Shown here one piece after another: positions 37,443-47,773 of a DNA stretch of 64,000 nucleotides. The stretch lies in assembly GCF_000151315.2 (NCBI RefSeq), contig NW_011887305.1, forward strand, positions 240,147-304,146. Direction: 5' to 3'. Source of the stretch: Capsaspora owczarzaki ATCC 30864 (lineage: Eukaryota > Opisthokonta > Filasterea). Below the pieces are notes generated by a model. It was not told where the DNA came from and made no database searches. It saw nothing but the letters and a program-made list of their open reading frames with translations. The first letter of the stretch is position 1, and every line of letters starts with the position of its first letter. The translations under genes and the position numbers were made by a program.

Positions 37443-38695
37443 TTACACGGGGAGCTTTGATCCCGTGAATTTGTCCACAACCTGTGAAGGAGCAAAAGGA
37501 CGAACGAGAGTGAGCATAAAGCGGGAAATTTTGTTGAAATCATTACGAATGGCAGTACCTGTGCAATCCCAGGCAGGTTCAAGAGCTGGCCAACAACGGG
37601 CATTTGCCGCAAGAAGTTGATCACGATTGGGAAAAAGTCGCTGGAAAGGAAAAGAAAAAAGCAAAAACAAAAAACAAACAAACGATGAAGTCAACAAGAA
37701 GCAAAGCCACTGGTCCACAACAAGCGCGGAATGATCAACTTACCCAAATAGATTAATAAAGCCAAAGATTTCGACACACATGCCAATGACGGGCCAGCCG
37801 CACAGAACGACGAAAATCCCGCCCAAGAAGCAGGTGGTGCCCTTCGCCTTGTGTCGCTGGAAGAAGAAGCGTATTGTGCGATCCCAGCCAATAAGAAGCC
37901 CAACACCACTCAAAAATAACAACTGCAAAGCAGAAGGGTAGAGTGCAAGAAAGGTGAGATTCAAGAGTGTATCAAAGCGCGAAGCAACGCAACGCTCTCC
38001 AAAAGGCAGATCGTACATTGCCCATAGCCAGTAATCCCGTGTCAAAGAGCATCAGGATGCCCAGCAGCAAAAAGAAGATGCCAAAGCCCGTGAGGCCAAT
38101 GCCGATTTCTGCCAAAGCGAGGGAAGGGTAGGAGTTCAAAAGTGAGTCTCAATGTAGTCAAAAGCGTGCCTCCGTGACCCCGACGCCGATTCAATAATTC
38201 GCGAGATTTCAAATGGTCGGTGTCTTTTCATAAACCGATGTCATCGAACGAGCGAACGGAAAAAGTGCCACCAACTTCGGGCGACGTGGACCATTGACGT
38301 GGTAAGAATACGAATGGCTTGTCACTCAGTCCATCTCGCTCGTCCTCGTCCTCGTCCATCCCGCGCGCAACTTGACCTCCCGTTGCGACTGTTGCTTGCA
38401 GTTGTCACTCGGAACGCAAGCGATTCCGGCTTGTGGAAGCAGGGGGGAGGGGGTGCAATCCCTGTCCGTCTTGTTGCTTTCCTCCCATCTTCGTTCAACG
38501 AACTGTGGCTGGACCAGCGTTTCGGTTGCGTTTTTTGCGGCGTTGTCTTGCGCTTGATGTTGCATTTGGTTGGACAGATGCTTACTCTGACTGTCGGTGA
38601 CGTTCGCTGCGAGCAGATCGAAGCAAGCCAAAAAGTGAGAAGAACAGTTCAAAATTCAAAAATAAAAAAAAAAAAAAAGGCTTACGGAAAACCAT
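37443..38695 (-). CDS. GOLT1: GOT1/GOLT1, Golgi transport membrane protein
   Basis: Five exons: 38686-38695, 38017-38108, 37744-37922, 37559-37640 and 37443-37481, total 402 nt, 133 aa. The protein aligns along its whole length with Got1/GOLT1: [20 protein letters not shown], then [75 protein letters not shown] and [14 protein letters not shown]. It has four membrane segments, the family norm. Got1 acts in ER-Golgi transport. The first exon carries only MVF plus one base (ATGGTTTTCC|GTAAGC) and is followed by a 577-bp intron. Its assignment rests on frame and the family's short N-terminus, so it is less certain than the other four. Confidence 0.88.
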
Positions 38696-38891
38696 TGCAA
38701 AGACTGAACTTCCTTCTCGAAATCAAAGAAAGGTGCAACTGAGAAAACCTTCAACGGAATTCAAAAAAGTCATGTATTAACAGTGGATAATGATGAACAA
38801 GCAAAGCGAGAATGCAAACGAACGAAAAAGAGCTCAAAAGGAAAAATAAACAAAAGCAAAAGGGAAAAAAAAAAAAACACCAAACATTATT

Positions 38892-39667
38892 TCAACAGGA
38901 GGTTTCACCAAACAAGTCGTCAGTAGAAGAGGGCGGATCTTGCTCGGAATTCATGGACTGCGGAGACGGCATGGCGGCAGACTTGGCGCTCTTTTGTTGA
39001 AAAGCGCGGCGAGCTTCAGCGCCGCCGTGGGGCCGCTGCTCGCTTGCAATGGGCACATTGTTTGTACTCAATGCAGGAGACGCGGCGAGCAAGGTGGTGT
39101 CTACAGTGCCTGCTAGCAACGGGGGTGCCGCCGTGGGTGGGGAAAATCGAACACCAGCCTCGGCTGCAGTGACAAAGCCGCCATTGGAACTTGCACTCGC
39201 GGAAGGAGCCAAGCTGTGCAAGCGGTCAAGTTCCGTCTTTAATTGGCTGTTTTGAAGCTCGAGGTGCTGGATGCGCTGAGCCATAGCGATTGCCGAATAA
39301 TCCAAGTCTACTGTCATGCCGTTCAAGCCCAGGTTGGCTGGGGGCTTTGATCGGCGCGCAAAGGATGGGACGGTCGACAAGGCAACATGGATGGTGCCTG
39401 CGGAATCGGAAGAAGAGGACCGCGACAACGAAGAGCGCGACAAGGTCGAATCTTGCCCCGCAATGGTGGGCGAAGTCGCATTCGAGCGCTCGAATAAGGA
39501 CCATGCTGGAGGGCCTCTGCGCGGGCTCCCAGACGATTGGAGCGGCACCCCGCGCTCAACGTCAATATGCGAGTTTGTCGGTGGGGGCGCTTTGGCAGAT
39601 GGACTGCTGGCATTCCTGCCAGAAGGCGGATCCGACGGGAGTGGAGAGGCAACGGGCGAGTACTGCG

Positions 39668-39698
<31 letters not shown>

Positions 39699-42600
39699 CA
39701 AGTGTACGGCGAGCTGCCCAGTCGCGGCAGAAAGCGAACCTGTGAGTCGCGTGGGTGGCTTGGTGGCCGGCTGCAGAATGGGCACATTGCTCTGCGAGTT
39801 GGAGCGGCGATAGGCAGTGCGTTGCTTGCCCTCTTGCGCTTGGGCCCGAGCCTGGAGCTGGATCTCTTGTTGCTCGCGCTCCTTGTCTCGAAGGGCATTC
39901 AAAATGGCGTCAATGGGCAACTGGTCCTCACTGAGCATGCCGTCGGCGTCGGACGAGTCCAACGCGCGAATTTGAAGCCTCTGGCTGGCAAGACGATTCA
40001 TGCCCACTCCTTGGCCCTCGGCTCCGAGAATCTCATCGTCGGTATCGTCGTCATCGTCGTCGTTCAGATCTTCTTGTGCGGCAACCCGGGCAACGATGGC
40101 CTGCAGCTGGGCTAGCGAGGACTGACTGGCAGCCAGCGTAAAGGGTACATGCGACGCTCCAGCAATGGAAAGACGCGACACAGAGGAGCTGTTTCGACGG
40201 ATCTTGCCAGCCCGACCGCCACTGGGTGGAGGTCCATCGAGCGAGGCGCGCGCCGGGTCGGAATCGTCCTGCTGAACTGCCGACACTTGGCCGTTCGAAT
40301 TGTGCGACGATTCCTGTTTGGACGAAACAAAGTGCGGCACGTTCAAGGACGCAGTCTGCATGTCCGAATTCTCAATCATCGTCACGTAGTGGATGTTTTC
40401 GTCCTCGCCAGACTGCTGCTGTGCGGCCAGCTGCTGGGCCAGGTGCTGCTGGTGCACATGCTGTTGGTGCTGCTGCTCAAGCAAAAGCTCCTCTTGCAGT
40501 CGTTGAAGCGTGCGCTGACGAAGGCGTTGCTGTCGTTGCCGCTTCATCACATTGAGCAGATTGTTCTCCTGTGCCTGTGACAACACGACGTTTCCTTTGC
40601 CGCGATAGACCATCCGCAGCTTGGGACCAAAGATCAAGACAACCACGACTGGCACGGTGAAGAAGATTTGCAGGGATTGCAGCACAAACTGGACGTCTGG
40701 CTCCAGCGAGGCAGCGATGAGCAGGACCTCAATCACGACCGTCACAAACATAAAGTTGTACACGGATAGCACGACGTGACGAGATTCATTCCAGGCCGAA
40801 GGTGCCTTGCGCACCGTCCACGCGAGAAACACGCCGATGCCCATGAACAGCAACTCGAACAAGAGAAGCGAATACAGCCACCAGTTTCGGGAGCAACCGT
40901 TGTACTGGATTGTGTCGCCACGGATCAGATAGGACTGTTACCAACAACAGGCGCAAAGGGGAGAGGAGGAGAGTCGAGAGAACCAGTTAGTCAACACAAC
41001 AAATGGCATCATCCACCATCTCATCAATCAAAGTGCAAAAAAACCAACCTCTGGGCGGGACGGATCCACAATCGTAAACACAATCAAGTAGCCGACAAAG
41101 AAGGCAAGAAACTGCGCGAATATTTTGAAGAGGGCGCGCGTGGTCACCGTCGCCCGTCGATCCACTTTGACGCGGTAGACGCGGGCAACTTGGTAGGTCT
41201 TGCAGAACAGCGCGGTAAACATGATGGCAAATCCGAGGTGCTGCGTCCACACGCGTGCGCTGCACAATTCGTCGCTGACATGCTCGGCTGCCACGACAAA
41301 CACGGAGGCCAGCTCGATCACGGCGCCGACAAGAATAATTCGCAAGAACAGAGGATTGCCGGAAAGGACCACTTTCATGTCGCGGAACGCATAGACGAGG
41401 TAGAAGGTCAGCAAGCACATGGCAATGAGCAGCGCTGCGATGGTCTGGAACGCGATGCGCAGCTGTGTGTTGTAGTCGTAGACGGTGGTGCAGGATCGCG
41501 TGGAGGAGATGATCGTGCCGACTGGACAGGCAGCGACACAGGCACCGCCGTAGCTCAAATCACGACAGCGACTGCACTTGGAGGGGCCTGCTCCAAAGCA
41601 CCCGTGGTCGCAGTTGGGATCGCAAAGGACACACTCCAATACAATCGTTGATACGGGTGAAGGAGTTGGTGTACTGCCTGTGAGGCTGGATGTCACCGAC
41701 GAGAAGCGGCCACCTGGTGGTAGCGGCGGAGGCTGGGCAGTGTACTCGCGCAGGAAGGTGAAATTGGGGCACTCGCGCACACACGTGCCGTTGAAGACCA
41801 TTTGAGCGCAGGATGAGCATGCGTCGGGGCCCGGCCCGCTGCATTGTGTCGCGGACTGGCACATGGACGAGCAAGCGTAGTCGCGAGGCAGGACGGAAAG
41901 GTCGTCATAGAACGTGAGGGTCGACGGATTGTCGGCTGACATGGAGCCGTTTGGCGCGACAAACTCAATGCCAAAGTTGTTGGTATCGAGAAGATCATAG
42001 GGCAGCGGCGTGATCAGTCCGCGCAGAACAAAGGCGTGCGAATTGTTCGTGGCGACCCAGTTGAAAAATTCGTACACGGCAATGCGGTCTCCGTTCGCGT
42101 CGAAGGAAATGAGGCCCGTCACGCCCTCAAAGTGCGTTTGACGCAGCATGTCCAAAATCAAGGCGCCGTCAACCGAGCCAACCACGGTAGCGTTTGGCGT
42201 AACGATTTGTCGGTTTCGAATGATGGCATCAAACACTCGGGCGTACATGAAAACGGCGTCGTAGGCAAATGACGAATAGTCGCCGGGCGTGGCTCCGATG
42301 CCCAGCGAGCTGTTGGTGATTGACAGATTTCGCCACGTTTCGAGAAACTCGTCGTAGAGCGGACCATCGCCCTGGCGCGGGCGGAATCCAATGAGGCCGC
42401 GCATGGCATTGTACAAGGCCACAATGTCGCTCTCTTGCCCAAGCCGGCGTTTGAACTTGCACTCCAGGTCGATCTGGGAGCACGACACGCTGGGCATGGC
42501 CCCAGATCCGGTGAGGTTGACTTGCGCATCGCAGTTCAGGGAACTCGAGTAGCACGGTTGGCAGATGGTCGCAACGTCGCTCGCCGCCAGATTGGAGCAG

Positions 42601-43708
42601 TAATCTGCATCTGGGCGCATTGGCAGCACGCCCTCGCACACGACCCAAGCGTACCTGTGAAGGGGAAGAGAGAGAGTGAGTGAGTGAGTAAAATACTGAG
42701 CGACATCAACAAAAACCACAAAAACAAAAAAAGGGCAAACAGCTCAAAGTGCAACGACACAGGACTAAACAAGAAACACTCACTCTGGCCCAAACAGTCC
42801 CTGTTGCATGGCCTCGGCAAAAATGAGCAGGGCGTCTTCCACGAGGCCAAAGTACAGGAAAATGCGTGCACCAGAGTCCTTGAGGATTTGGATTTGCCGA
42901 GTGGGACGAACGCCAGAGCCCGTGCTGTAGTCTTGGCGTGCGAGAACGGACATGCCGAATTGGTTGGCCGTGGTGACAACCTGGTCTGCGCCGGCGCGAC
43001 CATAAATGTCATCGGTGGCAATAATGGCAAACTGCGTCCATCCCAAGCTGTGGACAAGCTGGACCATGACGGCTCCTTGAAGCGCATCGGACGGCACGTT
43101 TCGCACAAAGAACGGAAAGTCGGCTTGGTTGCTCAGCTCGGGCGCCGTGGACGAGAAGCTCAGCTGCGGGATGCCAAAGTTGAGCAACACGAGCTGCGAA
43201 GCCTTGGACACGGACGAGGCGATTGCACCAAGGACCGCGTCTGCACCAAAATTGGCAGCCAGGTCGAGCGCCTCGGCGATGCCCTCGGCCTGCGAGAGTC
43301 GCGTGTCGCGGGTCGCGAGCACAATTTCATGCTTGGGCAGCAGAATCCCGTCCGACCGTATCCGCGCAATGGCGAGGTCGATGGCGACGCCAAAGTCGCG
43401 CGCAACCTGGGACAGTTGGCCAGTCACAGCGTTGAGAAACCCGATGCGTATGATATTCCACGGCTTTGGCTGGTTTCCATTGTCATCGGGCGTGCAGGCG
43501 TCCTGGGGCTCGACGACGGCGGCAGCTGCGAATGTATTGAGATTGAGATTGTCATCATTGTCAATCGTGGTGGTCTGAGCGTCTTGGATACTGCTCAGAC
43601 ACACGCTGCAGCAGTCGCAGGCTGAGCCGGTTGCTCCGTCCATAGCAGCAGCAGCAGCACTCCCATCCATGCCTGTCCATTGATTGAGGCTGGTGGCGGT
43701 AGTCGTAA

Positions 43709-43761
<53 letters not shown>

Positions 43762-44179
43762 CTGCTGATGCTGGGCTGCATTGGCAACGCCGGCTGCTGC
43801 TGCTGCTGCGAGTCTCAATAACAATGTCGCTGTCGGCGCTCACTTGCGCGGCGGCCGCTGCTTCCGTGCTGACTGCGCCGGCGTCTATTGGCGCAAGTTC
43901 TTGTGCTTGTGTTTGTGCTTGTGCTTGTGGTGGTGCTTGTGGTGGTGCGAGTGGTGGTGGTGGTGCTGCTTCAGCCAGCGTCGTAGTGCTGCTGCTCGCA
44001 ATAATAATACCAGGGCCGCTGTCGCTGTCGCTGTCTGCCCTGCGCGGTTGCCGCTGCGACTGCCGTCGTAATGGAGCACTTGCATCGACCCCAGCATGCC
44101 CCACGAGCACCAGGACAAGCGCCAGCAGCACCAGTGCCAGCAGGGGTGGCGTTGCGAGGGCTGTCGCACGAATTCGCAT
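38892..44179 (-). CDS. Class C GPCR with Venus-flytrap, Cys-rich domain and long cytoplasmic tail
   Basis: Four exons: 43844-44179, 42784-43775, 41049-42654 and 38892-40934, total 4,977 nt, 1,658 aa. A signal peptide (MRIRATALATPPLLALVLLA) is followed by a Ser/Gln/Ala-rich and (ACT)n-encoded Thr-rich leader. The ANF-receptor-type Venus-flytrap starts at RIGFLNAVTGQLSQVARDFG (about residue 225) and runs to about 690. A Cys-rich region (about 700-823; CSSMCQSATQCSG, CDPNCDHGCFG, CSRCRDLSYGGACVAACP) resembles furin/growth-factor-receptor repeats more than the NCD3G domain of metabotropic glutamate receptors. Seven membrane segments lie at about 838-1086. The tail of about 570 residues has a Gln/Arg helix, poly-Q, acidic clusters and a short coiled coil (IQHLELQNSQLKTELDRL). 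Class C receptors sense amino acids, GABA, calcium and related ligands; the ligand is unknown here. It is divergent from the VRK gene. Confidence 0.85.
43709..43760. repeat. (TAG)n trinucleotide repeat encoding poly-Thr
   Basis: About 17 uninterrupted units, read as ACT (Thr) on the minus strand in the GPCR ectodomain leader, just after the splice acceptor at 43775. Confidence 0.85.
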
Positions 44180-44836
44180 TGTGCTACCAACCCCACAGCA
44201 CAGCTTGCACCAACTAGGATGTAAAAAAGCAAAGTTGTATGGCAATGCCGTCCAAAAAGATAGAGGGCTTTTTGTTTGTTTTGTTTGGCTTGATGAGAAA
44301 CGGTTGTTGCTTGAAGATGACTCTCAAAGTGCGGAAGGGTAAGCGGAAGAGAAAGAGAGAGAGATAAAGAGAGGATGCGGAATAAGAGGTCTTTGAAGGG
44401 GAAACGATGAGTGAGCTTTGCGAGTGTATAGTGGAGAGACATGTATTGCATAGGATGCTCTGTTGTTACAACAGGAGTGGAAAAGCGAAAAGGCTCAGAT
44501 TTCAACCAGACGTTGGCTTTGTGTTCCTGCAGAATTTTGAATGGCAGAGCGACGTTGAGGTGCATTTGCTGAACATTCAGGCGATTAGAAACGCTTGGAG
44601 AGATGGAGTAACAGGACGTCGCTCAGCTCTTGAAGACGGTTGCTGGAAAGCGAGTTGCAGCACGAAAATTTGAATGGAACAACATTGGAGATCACAAACT
44701 GCATGGTTTTCTGAGTTGATTTTGTTTGTTTGTTTTTTCTGAGCGTTTCCATTTTTTATTTGTTTGCTCAGAACCTTCACTCCTTTTTTGTTTGTTCTGT
44801 GTCTTGTCAGTTTCATCACGTTCGCTGTGTGTGGGG
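44180..44836. promoter_or_regulatory. Divergent intergenic region, GPCR / VRK
   Basis: 657 bp between two divergent start codons. It has a short purine-rich GA stretch at 44345-44372. I see no exon and no clear core-promoter motif. Confidence 0.5.
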
Positions 44837-47260
44837 ATGGATTATCTGGGCAGCAGGTTTAAGATTGTCAAGTCCCGCTTGATGTGGGGCCAGAGCGAGC
44901 CGACGCCAGTGACGTTGTCGCCCGTCTCTGCGCCTGCATCGAGCTTTTATGCGCGGCGTGCAGTCGCAGTGGAAGCGGACGACGACGAGGACGCGGATGA
45001 GGATTTGATGGCATCGCCGCCAGCGCGGGCGAGAGTGACGACCAAGCGCCGAGCAGCTCGCGATTCCGACCACGACGATGATGATAACGATGGTGATGAT
45101 GATGATCACTATCGTAACGGCGAAGAGGAGGACGGCGGCGATCGAAGCGAGGACGACGACGACGACAACAACGGCAGTCGTTTGAAACGGCGCGCCGCCA
45201 ATTTGAAAAGTGCGCGCCAGAATCGCACTGCCGTCCGCGGATCCGCTGCGACCAAGAGCGGGAGTGCGACGAGCGTAGCCACGGGACGCAAGGGCGCGCG
45301 GGCTGCGGCGGCCAAGACGCCCAGGACGACCAGCCGAGCCAAGGCAGCCGTTGTTGCTGCAAACTCTGACCAAGATGACCAAGATGATGAGCATGATGAC
45401 GATGAAGATCAAGAACAAGTGCGTCAGGCAAAGACCAAGACGGCTCAGGCTCGGAGCACTGTCGCCGCCGCCGCCCGCCGCCGCGCGCCCGCAAGTCAAA
45501 CGCGTTGCTCAGGAACGGAACGACATGCCGGCAGCTGCTGCTCGTGCAGCACGCGTTGGTCGCGCAGCCGATCGTGGTCGTGGTGCGTTTGCAATGGACC
45601 AAGATGATGATGATGATGATGAGGATGAGGATGAGGACGAGGAGGACCAAGCTCTCCCAGCTCGCAAGCCCGCTGCACGCATCACGGCGTCCGCCAAGGC
45701 CACCGCCGCCAAGACAGCTGCAAAGGCCCCCGCTAAGGCTTTGGCAGCATCGTCGCCACGAGCGGGCAAGGCCAAGGCCAAGGCCACCACCGGCACCCCG
45801 TACGAAATCGCCTGCACAGCCAACCAAGCGCCTGTCGTTCCTCCGAGCTCCACTGCCATGCTGGTCACTGTCGGAACCGTGCTGACCGATTTTGCCAAGA
45901 AAGAGTATCAATTGACACGTCTGCTCGGCGTTGGCGGCCATGGCGCCGTCTACGAAGGTGAGATTCGTGGGTATGCCAAAAAAAAAAAAAAGCAAAATTG
46001 ATTGCCAATGTACTTACAATGCATCTTCTTGTCATTTGTTATTTTGGCCTGTTCAAAACGTTTAGCCAAGCCGAAGGACGGCACAGGATCTGTAGCGATC
46101 AAAATCGAGCCCATCCACACAAAGAAAGCCAATCCTCTTGACTCGGAGAGCAAGATTTACCAAACTCTGGGCAAGCAGGACAACAGTAAGGCGGTATTTT
46201 TGGAGCATTGTGATTGTATCCTATTTTTTGCAGGGGCAGCGCTTTGAGTTGTCTTGCAATCTACTCATGTGTGCTTTTTTTTTTGCTTTTTTTTTGCGGG
46301 TGCTAGTCGACAAGTTTGTCAAGTCGCAGCGAGGCGTCTCGTCGGTCGGCATGCCGCTCTATCACTCCTACGGCAAGTTCACGACCTCGAAGGGCCAGCC
46401 AAGTCAGTTCATCGTCGTGGCACTGATGGGACCGAGCATTCAGCAGCTGTTTGAGCTGACCGGCGCCTTCACCCGGCCTACCCTGGACTACATTGCCAAC
46501 GCTGTGGTATGGCCCGACCAGCGAGCAGAGTTGTGTTGGCCCCAGTCATGCTGGATTGAAGATGTTGACACTGACCGCTGCATGTTGTCGCATTTGAATG
46601 GCAGATCCTCGCGTTGCAATATGTGCACTCGTTTGGTTTTGTGTTTGCCGACATCAAGGCGTCCAACCTCATGCTCGGCGCCCCCGGCTCAAGCAACGCG
46701 CAGGATGTGTACCTCGTCGACTTTGGCATCGCCGAGCGCTACATGTTTGGCGGAAAGCACGTCGTCTATGACAACAAGAAGAAGGCTGCGTTCGACGGCA
46801 CTCTCGAGTATGCCTCCACCGATGTGCACGAAGGCTACAGTAAGTTGCTGCTAGTCGTGTTTCTGGAGAGTCGACAAAGATCAAAGGCTTGATTGCTGAC
46901 TCTGTGGACAGTCTGCTCGCGCCGAAGCGATTTGCAGTCGCTCGGATTTTTGCTCGTCAAACTCGAGCTTGGCGCGCTCCCTTGGGCCAAGCAAACACAA
47001 AAGAACGCAGTTCTTGCTGCCAAGCAAGCTCTTTTGGCTGATCCGCGCAGTTTCAAATGCTCAGGTGAGAAGGGAATGAGAGAAGTTCAATGTTGCATTT
47101 CTGCATCGGTTTATCTCCTCTGACTTTTTGATGGAATGCAGCTGCCTTGACACGCTTCTTTGCGTTGGTGGAGAAGATCAAGTACACGGAGGAGCCGAAC
47201 TACAAGGAGCTGCGCGATCTCTTCCCTGTCGACAAAAAGGCTGTTTTGGACTGGCAGTAG
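44837..47260 (+). CDS. VRK1: Vaccinia-related kinase (VRK) with a long charged N-terminal extension
   Basis: Seven exons: 44837-45418, 45513-45957, 46066-46185, 46307-46506, 46605-46839, 46912-47064 and 47142-47260, total 1,854 nt, 617 aa. The kinase domain starts near residue 325: Gly loop LLGVGGHGAVYEG, Lys in SVAIKIEP, VRK catalytic loop FADIKASNLM (family consensus HGDIKASN, with Ala for Gly), VDFGIAERY, and the family-specific GTLEYASTDVHEG after the DFG. RRSDLQSLGFLLVKLELGALPW and EEPNYKELRDLF match the VRK C-lobe. The order VRK > CK1 is clear from DIKASN and the GTLE..S.D.H motif. The first 320 residues are unlike animal VRKs: alternating poly-Asp/Glu blocks and Ala/Lys/Arg-rich blocks. 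In animals VRK phosphorylates BAF, which is encoded 5.3 kb downstream here. Confidence 0.9.
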
Positions 47261-47773
47261 CAGATTAGCTGTTTTTTTTTGTGTGTGTGTTTCCCTCTCT
47301 CTCTCTCTCTCTCCCCCCCCCCACACACACACACACCGCCTCGTCGATCTAGTTGCTGAATGTTCGTTTGTTGAGATTGTTGCTCGCTGTCCATTGCATG
47401 ACTTCAAGTCAAAAATTCGCTCAGTCCAATGTTACGCAACGGCTGTTTCGCTGTTTCACTTTTTCGCTGTTTCGCTGTTTCACTATTTCGGTGTTTTGCT
47501 TAATCAGCACAGTCCTTTTTCATCCCTTTCTTTCGCTTTCTCACTCTCTCTTTCTCTCTTTCTCTCTTTCTGTTTCATTTCTAGCATCAGAGTCTGTGTG
47601 TGTGTTGATACGCAATGACAGGGCAGCGCTGGAGGGACATGTTCACCATTCCCTTTGTGTCGGCTCCCAATCTTGAACACAGCCTATTGCCCATCCATCT
47701 CATAAAACTTAGTCCTCCCACGACCTTCCATTTCACCAACTCTACCAATGCAAGGCGCTTCTCAGTGGCGACG
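47261..47773. other. Spacer between VRK and ankyrin gene with simple-sequence block
   Basis: Contains a composite T/TG/CT/C/CA block at about 47272-47336, then pyrimidine-rich repeats (TTTCGCTG near 47440-47480, TTTCTCTC near 47540-47575). It should hold the VRK 3' UTR and the promoter of the ankyrin gene. No exon recognised. Confidence 0.5.

Noticed and set aside
44868-45995. Minus-strand frame of 375 codons opposite VRK exon 1
   Set aside because: Antisense to the acidic/basic VRK tail; its Arg/Leu/His repeats mirror GAC/GAT runs.
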